Below the pieces are notes generated by a model, which worked only from the letters and a program-made list of their open reading frames with translations, was not told the DNA's origin and did no database searches. A stretch of DNA of 31,167 nucleotides from OMIS01 sp044350895. Its GTDB lineage: Bacteria > Patescibacteriota > Microgenomatia > UBA1400 > PJMF01. The position numbers and the translations under genes are program-made. Position 1 is the first letter of the stretch. Each line of letters starts with the position of its first letter. Location of the stretch: positions 1 to 31,167 of the forward strand of contig JBILGT010000016.1 of NCBI GenBank assembly GCA_044350895.1, read 5' to 3'. This document shows positions 6,071-14,736 of the stretch, piece by piece.

Positions 6071-6736
6071 ATGATGATTCATCCTTACTATCATTCACGG
6101 CAAAAAAGAGCCTTTGACATTGTGACAGCACTACTACTTTGTGTTGCGACCATACCACTGTGCCTAGTCATCTGTATTGTGATTTTTCTTACGAGCGGTT
6201 TTCCCATTATCTTTAAACAAAAAAGAATGGGGAAAAATAAGCAACCATTCACTATGTATAAATTTAGAACCATGCATGTTGGAGCAGAAAAAAAACGAGG
6301 CAAGTTTGAAAAATATAATGAAGCACCTTCACCAATGTTTAAGATTGAGAATGATCCACGATTTACAGGAATCGGAAAATGGCTTTCAAACTATGGCTTA
6401 GATGAACTGCCACAGCTATTCAATATTCTAAAAGGTGAGATGAGCATTGTGGGACCACGGCCACTCCCACTATTAGAGGCGAATAAGCTCGATAAAAACT
6501 GGGATTTTAGGTATCTTATCAGGCCAGGAATTCTATCTAAGTGGGCTCTCTCTCCACGGAGACATTCCTCACTAAAAGCCTGGCTGCAACTTGAACAAGC
6601 GCAACTTACCAATGGATCACTGAGTACTGATCTCCTTTTGGCTTTTCAGATTGGAGCTTCTCTTGCTATGAAAGCCCTCAAGAATGTACTTGAAACTCGC
6701 AAAACTATATCGTTGATCGTTAAAGAAAAAAACTAA
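6071..6736 (+). CDS. undecaprenyl-phosphate sugar phosphotransferase (bacterial sugar transferase, monotopic PGT)
   Basis: This 221-residue enzyme transfers a sugar 1-phosphate from a nucleotide sugar to undecaprenyl phosphate, the first step of glycan assembly on the inner membrane leaflet. An N-terminal reentrant hydrophobic segment (about 15-41) is followed by the family signature: KFRTM (64-68), the catalytic Asp-Glu pair D111-E112 in LDELPQLFNILKGEMS, and GPRP (128-131). The length is that of the minimal catalytic unit (PglC/WcaJ core) without the extra WbaP-type domains. The usual RPGITG motif reads RPGILS, so sugar specificity cannot be guessed. Its stop overlaps by 4 bases the stop of the convergent ligase-like gene. 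It probably initiates the glycan built by the glycosyltransferases to the right. Confidence 0.92.
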   Translation: MMIHPYYHSRQKRAFDIVTALLLCVATIPLCLVICIVIFLTSGFPIIFKQKRMGKNKQPFTMYKFRTMHVGAEKKRGKFEKYNEAPSPMFKIENDPRFTGIGKWLSNYGLDELPQLFNILKGEMSIVGPRPLPLLEANKLDKNWDFRYLIRPGILSKWALSPRRHSSLKAWLQLEQAQLTNGSLSTDLLLAFQIGASLAMKALKNVLETRKTISLIVKEKN

Positions 6737-8742
6737 TACCTTGGTTCATGCTCAAGCCAAGGCGCAAGCTTATTCGCTTTTTCCAAAAATGATTCTAGTT
6801 CACTTTTAGAAAGTTCTGCATATCTAGTTTCTACACAACGTATATATCGCCAAGCAAAATACTCTCTTTGATCTCCAAATGCTTCTTCTGGATATGGCAA
6901 CATACTTTTGGCAAACTCACAATCTACGACGGTTGGGTTGTATCTATCAACAGGTACAGGGTGAGCGTGAATACTCCAATGATCAAATCGCGCACCAATT
7001 TCATAAAATTTGTATGCAAGCACCGTTTCATCTCTTTGGAAAGCAGCCTGCGCCGCACGATGAAATTTTTGACTCACTTTCCATGATAAACGGTAATCTT
7101 CATTATTTACTTCACGTTCAGCTACGGCAAATAAATCTTCAAGTTTTTCTATGTATCGATCTGCTTGTTGTGAAGTAATCATTTCAGTATCAAAAATTTC
7201 AGCAAACGCCCATGGATCAATCAGTATAAGATGCTCAATTTCCTCATCAGAAAGTTTCCTATTTGAGTACTGTGATGAGTGATTTTTATATATCTTTCTG
7301 AATATTTCAATCTGGGTATTGGTTAAAGTATCGCCATACAAAAACGCATTATATTGGGTAAAAAAATATGGGAATATTTTAAAAGCAATTGACTCTTTTT
7401 TTTGTTGTATGAACATATTAGTGCTAAAGTTGAGAACAGCAAAAAAAACAACTGCCACACCAACTGTTAGCGCAAATATTCTTGTCCAATTTGTAAATGC
7501 CGTTGTAATGACCGTCTGCGAAGAAACTAATTGCTGCTTAAAACTCAAACCGAAAAACAGTGCGGTCATAAGTAACACCGCCGAAAAATGCCAATCATAA
7601 TCAAAAAAATTGTTAAGACATATGCTGAGCAATCCCATAAATAAAAATGGTACATATGATTCATTTTCAGTACTAAAATAATTTTTATGGACCCGTACGT
7701 ACAGTTTATAGATGCTCACAAATATTAGTAAAATGAAGGAGAGCCCACCAATACTACCTACTTCAGCAATATTTTGTAGATATTCATTATGTGCATGTAG
7801 TGTTTTGAGCTGCGGAACTTGTTGATACTTTGCATTTATCAGCGCAAATGTTCCCGGACCATAGCCAGTCCAAGGATACTGGCTAATGGCTTGCACTGCT
7901 TGCTTCCAATAGTATAGACGCGGTTCTTCACTCATTGATTTGCATAGTTGACGTTCAAGACTTGGGAATGGACAGAGCACATCAGTACGCAAAACAGAAC
8001 TTACTGAAAAGAATGACTGGAACAAAAGTTTTACTACCAGTAACACACTAAAAATAATGAGTGCTCTCCACATTACAGTCGAGAACTGAACCTTTTTTGA
8101 AAACGCGTAATATCCTAGTACTAGTAGTTGAACTACACCAATTAGTACAGCTACTCTTCCAAAACTCACTAACAATCCTATTGTCAAGACTATTGGAAGT
8201 AAGATGAAATATGTTCGTTTATGTTTAAAGGAGAACCACCATGATAGTGGTAATACCATAAGTAATGCTGCAGCCAAATGATTGTGACCATACGAAGGAT
8301 ATAAGAGATTCATTCCAGGCAAAAGTGAACCCCACCCTGGGAAAATAAGTATAGCCATGCTCACAACTGTTGCTACTGCAAATACCATTAGTGTGGCAAC
8401 TAAAATAAATTTTGTCGGGATAAATCTATCTTTAAGCGTAAGAAAAAAAATAAACACACTAAATCCAAAAAACTGATCTAGAACTGCAATAAGAGATAAA
8501 GGAACATTGTGAGTGAAAATATATGAGCCAAGCAACAATCCCAGCCACAAAATCCAAAGCTTTATTGGAGTTTTGTATAGCTGTAAGGTTTCAAAATTAA
8601 GTTCCTGTATGTAGCAGGCAAAAAAAATTATCCATGTGCCATACAAAACAAGTTTAAGGTATGATTCGCCCAGTATTATCTGTAATAGTAGTAGTACAAC
8701 AAAAATTGATAAAAAAACCATCTGTTTCACAGAAAAAAGCAT
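6733..8742 (-). CDS. O-antigen ligase/polymerase-like membrane protein (Wzy_C family) with long C-terminal domain
   Basis: This 669-residue polytopic protein has about 11-12 hydrophobic segments in the first 440 residues. The family motif HAHNEYLQNIAEVGSIGG (about 316-333) sits in the large external loop beside WTGYGPGTF. These are the marks of Wzy polymerases, WaaL ligases and PglL/PilO-type O-oligosaccharyltransferases. A hydrophilic, mainly helical tail of about 220 residues follows the last membrane helix, making the protein about 200 residues longer than a standard ligase. I choose the ATG at 8742 because an extended -10 box (TGATACTAT) ends 7 bases upstream; a GTG 24 bases earlier is in frame. 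It stands alone, divergent from the PIG-L gene. It may polymerise the glycan or attach it to protein. Confidence 0.82.
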   Translation of the reverse strand: MLFSVKQMVFLSIFVVLLLLQIILGESYLKLVLYGTWIIFFACYIQELNFETLQLYKTPIKLWILWLGLLLGSYIFTHNVPLSLIAVLDQFFGFSVFIFFLTLKDRFIPTKFILVATLMVFAVATVVSMAILIFPGWGSLLPGMNLLYPSYGHNHLAAALLMVLPLSWWFSFKHKRTYFILLPIVLTIGLLVSFGRVAVLIGVVQLLVLGYYAFSKKVQFSTVMWRALIIFSVLLVVKLLFQSFFSVSSVLRTDVLCPFPSLERQLCKSMSEEPRLYYWKQAVQAISQYPWTGYGPGTFALINAKYQQVPQLKTLHAHNEYLQNIAEVGSIGGLSFILLIFVSIYKLYVRVHKNYFSTENESYVPFLFMGLLSICLNNFFDYDWHFSAVLLMTALFFGLSFKQQLVSSQTVITTAFTNWTRIFALTVGVAVVFFAVLNFSTNMFIQQKKESIAFKIFPYFFTQYNAFLYGDTLTNTQIEIFRKIYKNHSSQYSNRKLSDEEIEHLILIDPWAFAEIFDTEMITSQQADRYIEKLEDLFAVAEREVNNEDYRLSWKVSQKFHRAAQAAFQRDETVLAYKFYEIGARFDHWSIHAHPVPVDRYNPTVVDCEFAKSMLPYPEEAFGDQREYFAWRYIRCVETRYAELSKSELESFLEKANKLAPWLEHEPRY

Positions 8743-8749
8743 ACTTATG

Positions 8750-8758
8750 ATAGTATCA
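8750..8758 (-). promoter_or_regulatory. extended -10 promoter of the ligase-like gene
   Basis: The minus strand reads TGATACTAT, an extended -10 box, followed by 7 bases and then ATG at 8742. This predicts a leaderless mRNA and argues against the upstream GTG start, which would lie before the transcript begins. Confidence 0.45.
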
Positions 8759-8774
8759 GAATTCACAGTACTAT

Positions 8775-8780
8775 GGAGGT
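8775..8780 (+). promoter_or_regulatory. Shine-Dalgarno site that fixes a TTG start
   Basis: GGAGGT lies 6 bases before the TTG at 8787. It is the second of only two strong ribosome binding sites noticed, and it selects TTG as the start of the PIG-L gene because no suitable ATG is near. Confidence 0.7.
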
Positions 8781-8786
8781 AGTGTC

Positions 8787-9482
8787 TTGAGAAAAAGATT
8801 GTTTATACTTTCACCACACCGCGATGATGCGGCTCTTTCATGTGCAGATCATATCTTGGAATGGAAGCGCCAGTATGAAGTGTGTGTAATTAACATTTTC
8901 ACTAGACTAGAAAGTGAAAAGCCACCAGCTTACACTCTCAATGTAATTAAAAAAATTGGTCAATCTGAGCAAAGTTACAGTCATACACGAGAAGTTGAAG
9001 ATGGTAATGCGCTGCAAAAACTTGGCGTAATCTCACAGGATTTGCATTTAGTTGATGGTGGATTTAGATCAGATGCAGGAAAGGCACTATATCCTTCACC
9101 GCTTCATCTTTTTTCTAACTGGATTAATCCTCGAGACAAAAAAATAATCACAATACTCAATAAAAAATGGCAGGAAATCTTTAAGCCCACTGACATTATA
9201 GTGAGTCCACTCGCTGTGGGTAGACATACTGATCACTTACTTACTAAATTGAGTATTCAGGGATTAAGTAAAAAACTGACGTATTGGGAGTACCTAGATT
9301 ATCCATACGGATTACAAGTTTCAAACTATACATTAAAGAATATTCTATCACTGCTTAGCCATAGAAAATCATTTAAGAGTATGTCAGAGCATAAAATTGA
9401 GGTACTCAGCCAGTATAAGACTCAAATACCACTGTTTTTTCCTAAAGGGATACAGCCCTACCCTGAAGTCATTTTGAACTGA
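8787..9482 (+). CDS. PIG-L family deacetylase (LmbE-like)
   Basis: This 231-residue zinc hydrolase fold removes N-acetyl groups from sugars such as N-acetylglucosamine derivatives. The metal and catalytic motifs are present: PHRDD (residues 10-14) near the N-terminus and GRHTDH (145-150) later, corresponding to the family's PHxDD and HPDH motifs. There is no signal peptide, so it acts in the cytoplasm, probably on a nucleotide sugar or lipid-linked intermediate of this locus. It starts with TTG behind GGAGGT. Its last 14 bases overlap the end of the convergent glycosyltransferase gene. The exact substrate cannot be told. Confidence 0.88.
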   Translation: MRKRLFILSPHRDDAALSCADHILEWKRQYEVCVINIFTRLESEKPPAYTLNVIKKIGQSEQSYSHTREVEDGNALQKLGVISQDLHLVDGGFRSDAGKALYPSPLHLFSNWINPRDKKIITILNKKWQEIFKPTDIIVSPLAVGRHTDHLLTKLSIQGLSKKLTYWEYLDYPYGLQVSNYTLKNILSLLSHRKSFKSMSEHKIEVLSQYKTQIPLFFPKGIQPYPEVILN

Positions 9483-10581
9483 ATAAGTTGTAATATATTT
9501 CTGCAGTGCTCTTCCACGAAAATTTTCTTTTAACTACTTGAGGAGTATTTGGTATATTTCCCTTCTCTATTAGTGCAGTAACTACTGCTTTTGCAAAGGA
9601 ATAATATGAGTTCGTTGTGAATGTAATCACATTGGAGAAACGTTGCAATTCTTCATCAATACAACTTTTTGCAATAACAACTTTTCCTTTTTGACTAATC
9701 ATTTCTAGAGCAACAATTGGTAAACCTTCAAGCTCTGAAGGAATAACTAGTGCTGCCGCATTTTGTAGAAGAACTATTTTTTCATTGCCAAATGTATACG
9801 GCAACCAAATTATTCTTGGATGTATAAATCTTTGCTGAAGCAGTGAAATATAGTTTGTAGTGTAACTTCCTCCACCTGCTATAACTAACTTCAAGTTTTT
9901 GTTCCTTGTTGAAATAGAAGTAAACACATTCAAAAGCCACTCCAACCTCTTTTCAGGCACAAATCGACCAACGTATAAAAGATATTCATCACTCTTAAGT
10001 GAGTGCTGCGCTAAAATTTCAGTTGCTATCACATTACTTACTTTTGCTACCTTCTCAAAGCCAGATACAGCAACTGGTACGACACGTTTGAACTGCTCAT
10101 AAATTTTTGTACTCACCTTTTTTGAGACAGAAATTAAAGTATACTTTTGCAAAAAAACAACTGTAACTGCCCAACGAAATAAAAAGCCCTCTAACTTACT
10201 CCATTTTGTTCTTAGCCAATCTAGACTATGGATAGTGATAATAACTTTTTTCCCTGCAAGCTTAGGTATCCAGGCAAATATTGCAGGGCCAATGCCGTTA
10301 TACCAGACTACGTCACTACCATCTCTCAGAGAGAAAATGCTACTTATACAACTTGCAATGAGTGCTTCTAATATTTTCTGTCTAACTGTCCTAAGTGGCA
10401 CTACAGTTACTTGCTTATTTTTAAATTTAAAATTATTTTGATACTGAGAACGAGTATATATATGAAAATATACCTTTTTAGGTATAAGTCTCATAACAAC
10501 TTCATAAACATATTTTTCAACTCCGCTCGTTCCAACAAAAGCTGCTGGAAAAGCACGAGCTCCGATTACACTAACTTTCAT
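9469..10581 (-). CDS. glycosyltransferase family 4
   Basis: This 370-residue GT-B fold enzyme has an N-terminal acceptor domain opening with MKVSVIGARAFP and a glycine loop GTSGVEKY (17-24). The C-terminal nucleotide-sugar domain contains LLYVGRFVPEKRLEWLL and the retaining-GT4 EX7E motif in SELEGLPIVALEMISQKG. It is soluble or peripheral and would add a sugar to the growing lipid-linked chain. Its start overlaps the end of the upstream glycosyltransferase gene by 11 bases, so the two are coupled in a minus-strand operon of three (11672-12661, 10571-11665, this gene). The opening resembles DUF1972/rhamnosyltransferase-type GT4 proteins, but the sugar is not assignable. Confidence 0.88.
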   Translation of the reverse strand: MKVSVIGARAFPAAFVGTSGVEKYVYEVVMRLIPKKVYFHIYTRSQYQNNFKFKNKQVTVVPLRTVRQKILEALIASCISSIFSLRDGSDVVWYNGIGPAIFAWIPKLAGKKVIITIHSLDWLRTKWSKLEGFLFRWAVTVVFLQKYTLISVSKKVSTKIYEQFKRVVPVAVSGFEKVAKVSNVIATEILAQHSLKSDEYLLYVGRFVPEKRLEWLLNVFTSISTRNKNLKLVIAGGGSYTTNYISLLQQRFIHPRIIWLPYTFGNEKIVLLQNAAALVIPSELEGLPIVALEMISQKGKVVIAKSCIDEELQRFSNVITFTTNSYYSFAKAVVTALIEKGNIPNTPQVVKRKFSWKSTAEIYYNLFSSK

Positions 10582-11665
10582 ACTGCCTAACTATTTTAAG
10601 AATTTGTTTTTTAAAATGTGTATATTTAAACTTTTCAACAGAGTGTTGGCATTCATGAGCACTAAACTTCCTTTTACTAAACTTACTGATCGCTTTTTTC
10701 AAACTTTCTTGGGTGAACTCAGTAAAAACAACACTATTCTTTCCATCAATAAGACTCTCTTTTGCACCTCCAGTATAATAACCAATTACTGGTACACCAC
10801 GAGCAAGTGACTCAATTGGAACTAAACCTAGATCATCTGAGTGAGCAGCATACAATAATGCATGTGCGTAAGCATACAATTTATTTAGCATTGAATCTGG
10901 GACACTTCCTAAAAATTTCACTGATTTCCCAGCTATTCTCTCTAAATTTTTTTTGTAGTATCCCGTTCCTATTACAAGCAGCGGTAATCGCAATGAAGTG
11001 CAAGTTGCTACTACAAGTTCAAAACCTTTTTGACGCACAAGTCTGCCTTGGGTAATAAAATACCTCTTTATGGAAGCTTTACTTACTTTCTCTATGAATA
11101 CTGGAGGATATACAACTCTACTATCCAAACCATAAATGGTTTTAATTTTTTTTTGCGTATTCTTTGAATTAGCAAGCAAAACATCTGGCCTATGAGTCGC
11201 CCATACATCCAATAGCTTGAGGATTTTGAGAATGGGAGTAAAGATAATATTCAAAGGAAAGTTTCGTATCCATTGTAATTCGTGTACCTCACCATATAAA
11301 TAGCGAGGGCTTGTGTGGATATAACTTACATGCAGTGACTTTTTTGATGCTCTAACGCCCTTTGCTCCATATGAATGCGTTGATGAGATCACTAAGTCAT
11401 AGTCTGACAAATCAAGAAACCAAAAATATAACCAGGAAAACAGCTTCGTCACAGAAAATAAACTACCTAGCTTCTCAATACTTGGTACCGCAGTAACAAA
11501 CGATGTACCCTTGATGTAACTTCGATACTTCTCTAACATTGGTTGTTTTTGATTATAAAAAAAGGTAAATACATCTGCCTGGGGATAAACTTTCAAAAAT
11601 GCATCAAGAACACGTTCTGCGCCACCATATTCAAAAAGTACATCATGAACAATTGCGACTTTCAT
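10571..11665 (-). CDS. glycosyltransferase family 4, WbaZ-like
   Basis: This 364-residue GT-B enzyme begins MKVAIVHDVLFEYGGAERVL, with the acceptor-side glycine loop GGAER at 14-18. It contains SYIHTSPRYLYGEVHEL, typical of the WbaZ group of mannosyl/rhamnosyl transferases. The donor domain holds YFITQGRLVRQKGFELVV and the EX7E-region SDDLGLVPIESLARGVPVIGY, where the first acidic position is an Asp. It is the middle gene of a three-gene minus-strand operon. A TATCAT box ends 8 bases before the ATG, overlapping the stop of the upstream gene, so it may also have its own start of transcription. Confidence 0.88.
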   Translation of the reverse strand: MKVAIVHDVLFEYGGAERVLDAFLKVYPQADVFTFFYNQKQPMLEKYRSYIKGTSFVTAVPSIEKLGSLFSVTKLFSWLYFWFLDLSDYDLVISSTHSYGAKGVRASKKSLHVSYIHTSPRYLYGEVHELQWIRNFPLNIIFTPILKILKLLDVWATHRPDVLLANSKNTQKKIKTIYGLDSRVVYPPVFIEKVSKASIKRYFITQGRLVRQKGFELVVATCTSLRLPLLVIGTGYYKKNLERIAGKSVKFLGSVPDSMLNKLYAYAHALLYAAHSDDLGLVPIESLARGVPVIGYYTGGAKESLIDGKNSVVFTEFTQESLKKAISKFSKRKFSAHECQHSVEKFKYTHFKKQILKIVRQYES

Positions 11666-11671
11666 AGCGAC

Positions 11672-12661
11672 TTATGATACTTTAATTTTTATTCCATGAT
11701 AGGTTCGAAACGTGAGGTTGGAAAATAATTTACTAAAGTTATTGTGATTTTTATAGCTACCAACTATTTGATTTCGCAAAGTGAGTAGCTGAGGCATGTG
11801 CTGCAGAGTATCTGCAATAATTTTTATATACAGCTGCGGGCCAAATAGTACTGAGCCATACAGAAATACCCATGCTTGTACAAGAATGATACTTGGTAAG
11901 TGCGCAATTATGTATTTTTTTGGCCAAGTCAAAAGTATTACCCAAACAATGTTGCGATATGTCTGAAACATGGTGAAGTAACTTCTTTTTCCTGAAGAAG
12001 TTGAGCCAAGATGGTTAACAATTAATTCTCCACTTTTAAATATCTTTGCATTTTGCATTACTGCTCTAATTGAGAACTCAACATCTTCCAAATAAAAATG
12101 GAGTACTGGATTAAAGTAAAATCCATACGTTCCCTTTAATTTTTGCAAAAAAGTTGTCTTAACAATCATGCATGCTGCAGTTGCCAATGTTGTTTTATTA
12201 GAAAATGAAGTGTTGTTTTTTGCATAGCCAGAACGGAAATACTCAACACCGTAAGAATCAACTACATTCGACTCTCCTTCAAAAATTAGTGGCGCAATAA
12301 TATCAGGTGAATGTTTTTTAATTACTTCAGCTAAATTTGTAAAGAAGTCACTTTTTACCCAAGCATCGTCATTTATGAAAATAAAATATTCTGGATATGC
12401 ATCCGTCAAGACTCTATCAATTGCTGCATTATTAAGAACAGAAAATCCCGAGTCTGTGGGAAGTGACAGTATCAAGTCAATATACTTGCTTGCTTGCAAT
12501 TTACTATAATTTTTTTTGGAGTTTGTTGCTATAACAATGAAAGTATCGAACTGCTCACTTTCTTGCAAAGACATTAGACATGTTGCAAGATGTTTTAGTG
12601 ATGATTTTTTAAGTGTTGAAGGTACAATACAGGCAACAAAAAATTTTTTATGACTAACCAT
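11672..12661 (-). CDS. glycosyltransferase family 2
   Basis: This 329-residue GT-A enzyme has the opening strand FFVACIVPST (7-16), the metal-binding motif FINDDAW (D98, D99) and a later LEDVEFSIRAV segment carrying the typical catalytic ED pair. A hydrophobic stretch near residues 240-275 (WVILLTWPKKYIIAHLPSII) probably anchors it to the membrane, as in rhamnosyltransferase-like GT2 proteins. It is the first gene of the three-gene minus-strand operon. Its ATG overlaps the 5' end of the divergent methyltransferase gene by 12 bases, and no alternative start is available for either gene. Confidence 0.85.
   Translation of the reverse strand: MVSHKKFFVACIVPSTLKKSSLKHLATCLMSLQESEQFDTFIVIATNSKKNYSKLQASKYIDLILSLPTDSGFSVLNNAAIDRVLTDAYPEYFIFINDDAWVKSDFFTNLAEVIKKHSPDIIAPLIFEGESNVVDSYGVEYFRSGYAKNNTSFSNKTTLATAACMIVKTTFLQKLKGTYGFYFNPVLHFYLEDVEFSIRAVMQNAKIFKSGELIVNHLGSTSSGKRSYFTMFQTYRNIVWVILLTWPKKYIIAHLPSIILVQAWVFLYGSVLFGPQLYIKIIADTLQHMPQLLTLRNQIVGSYKNHNNFSKLFSNLTFRTYHGIKIKVS
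11674..11679 (-). promoter_or_regulatory. possible internal -10 box before the WbaZ-like gene
   Basis: TATCAT on the minus strand ends 8 bases before the ATG at 11665 and overlaps the TAA of the upstream gene. There is no clear -35 box. It follows the same spacing rule seen at rpsT and murJ but could be chance. Confidence 0.25.
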
Positions 12662-13600
12662 AATAACACCGTTCTAGCACAGCTACAGTGCCCCTATTGT
12701 AACTCCAAATTCATAAAAACCAACAAAAAATTTATTTCCAACTGGTCTACTATTCGCTGTGAGTGTGATGAATTTCCAGTTTTAGAAAACATCTACTATA
12801 TTTATAAAGATGAGCGACAAATTCACAAAAAAATTATTCAAGCAATGGAGAGTAATAGCTACAATAAAGCAATCCGCACAGCGCTATCAAATGAATCAAA
12901 GATTCATAGATATGCAGTTGGAGCCCTGTATGCACTGTTCTTTTACTTCAGAGCGGTACTGAACTACGAGTACGTAGTAACTTTTTTTTACTGGATTGGT
13001 CCACATCGTAGTTGGTTTAAGTATCTACGTGACAGCCAAAAGCGAGATGTCATGCAAGTTGCACTCAAACTTTTGGATCGGAGTACTACTACGGAAGTAG
13101 TTTTGGATGTTGGAAGTGGACCATGTTTACTCGTATCTTACTACTTCATGACTCACCCAGCTTCAAAAAAGAGCTTCTACTGCATTGATAAATCATTTTT
13201 TTCACTTGTTCTAGCCCGTCTGTTTAAAAATCCTGAGGCGAGACTACTTGTCTGTTGCGATGTAGAAGATGGTTTGCCATTTAAGAAAAATACTTTTGAT
13301 ACTGTCATGGTATTAGATACTTTGGCATGGATAGTGAACAAAGAACGTTTTTTTTCAAATGTGAGTTTATTGCATAAAAAAACTGGAGCACTATATATTC
13401 TCAATATTCACGATAACTTGAACAAGCTCAGATTTATTGGATACGGAATTTCACCTCACAAGCTTAAAAAGGTTATTTCAAAATGGTACAAAGGCTGTAT
13501 TTTCATTAAGAATAATCTAACTAAGAACCGTACTATCTGGAAAACTACAATTATGCAAACCAACAAAGCCGGATACTCATGCGTTTCAAAAAGAGTATAA
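12650..13600 (+). CDS. SAM-dependent methyltransferase with N-terminal zinc ribbon
   Basis: The 316 residues begin with a small Trm112-like zinc ribbon: CPYC (14-17) and CEC (37-39). A helical linker follows, then a class I methyltransferase domain with the SAM-binding loop VVLDVGSGPCL (150-160), an acidic residue after strand 2 (YCIDKSFFS) and the motif-IV-like segment FDTVMVLDTLAW. Within a glycan locus it probably methylates a sugar or a chain end, and terminal methylation can stop polymer growth in ABC-exporter systems. It overlaps the next glycosyltransferase gene by 22 bases, so the pair is coupled. The substrate is unknown. Confidence 0.85.
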   Translation: MTNHNNTVLAQLQCPYCNSKFIKTNKKFISNWSTIRCECDEFPVLENIYYIYKDERQIHKKIIQAMESNSYNKAIRTALSNESKIHRYAVGALYALFFYFRAVLNYEYVVTFFYWIGPHRSWFKYLRDSQKRDVMQVALKLLDRSTTTEVVLDVGSGPCLLVSYYFMTHPASKKSFYCIDKSFFSLVLARLFKNPEARLLVCCDVEDGLPFKKNTFDTVMVLDTLAWIVNKERFFSNVSLLHKKTGALYILNIHDNLNKLRFIGYGISPHKLKKVISKWYKGCIFIKNNLTKNRTIWKTTIMQTNKAGYSCVSKRV

Positions 13601-14736
13601 AAATACTATTTTGCTATGAAAAAAATGCTGGGGGTGAAACAGTTGCGATAGAGTCTATTTGCAGGCAGCTCGCTAAAAATAAATCATTTACAACGGCAAA
13701 GTGTTCAGTTGATAAATTGAGTAAAACAGACTTTTTTTCATACTTTTACTGGATGCTTTCCTCAATAATAATTTTTTCAGCAAAAGTATATTCTGAAAAA
13801 GAAATTTCTCTAATTTATACAACTACTTTCACAGCAGCTTTGACAATCAAGCCATTTGCCTTCTTTTCAAACAAACAGCTAATATTTCATTATCATGGTA
13901 ATCGTATTCCAGAGAAGCCAACGCATGTTAGGAACTTAAGAGCATTTCTCCAGCAAATTAAGTATTTTGTAAGTCGAAGGCTCCAAAAATATGCATTTAC
14001 TCAGTCAAAATTAATTATTGTCCCAAGTGACGAAACTGCTAGTGAGTTGCAAAATGTATACAATCTGCCAGGATCTAAATTTAGAGTCATATCAAACGGA
14101 TATGATCCGTCACTTTTTTTCATCGCCTCAACCAAACAGAAAAATCAATTCCGAGCACATCTCGGCATAGATCGAAAAAATAAAGTCCTTCTTATCAGTG
14201 GTCGAATTGATCCACACAAGAATTTGCTGAAAGCACTTGTAATCAGCAAATTCTTGCAGTTTGAGGTACCTCACCACTTATTATTTGCATTTCCACCAGC
14301 ACAGGATCTGAGAGAGCAACGTCATCTAACAACTCTCAAAGAAGCTACCAAGCGCCTTGCTGTAAATGCAGTGTTTATAGAAGATGCATATTCAAAATAT
14401 CCTCCCTCAGCAATCATTGGTTCTGCTGATATTGTAGTTTCACTTTCAAAGAAGGAATTTTTTCCACTAAGTTTTTTGGAAGCTCTCGCATGTGGCACAC
14501 CTTATATCACAACAACTCCAAATATAGTGGCACTAATCAATCAATTTGATCCTTGCCTATTTATAGAGAGTGAAGAAATAAATCATATCGTGCAACATAT
14601 TCAAAAAATTTTTACGCCAGAGTATCAAAGACGATTTGCTCGTAACAGACTAAAATTCATTAGCGAATTCACATGGCACAAGGTTGTTCAACTCCTTGAA
14701 CTGGAACTAAAATCATCCGTTACAAGATTTCAATAA
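13579..14736 (+). CDS. glycosyltransferase family 4
   Basis: This 385-residue GT-B enzyme has the acceptor-domain glycine loop NAGGETVA (16-23). The donor domain contains VLLISGRIDPHKNLLKAL and the motif region KKEFFPLSFLEALACGTPYI, where E-F-F-P-L-S-F-L-E gives EX7E. It begins inside the end of the methyltransferase gene and ends 17 bases into the end of the convergent DUF4330-like gene. It probably adds a sugar next to, or before, the methylation made by its partner. Donor and acceptor are unknown. Confidence 0.86.
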   Translation: MRFKKSIKILFCYEKNAGGETVAIESICRQLAKNKSFTTAKCSVDKLSKTDFFSYFYWMLSSIIIFSAKVYSEKEISLIYTTTFTAALTIKPFAFFSNKQLIFHYHGNRIPEKPTHVRNLRAFLQQIKYFVSRRLQKYAFTQSKLIIVPSDETASELQNVYNLPGSKFRVISNGYDPSLFFIASTKQKNQFRAHLGIDRKNKVLLISGRIDPHKNLLKALVISKFLQFEVPHHLLFAFPPAQDLREQRHLTTLKEATKRLAVNAVFIEDAYSKYPPSAIIGSADIVVSLSKKEFFPLSFLEALACGTPYITTTPNIVALINQFDPCLFIESEEINHIVQHIQKIFTPEYQRRFARNRLKFISEFTWHKVVQLLELELKSSVTRFQ

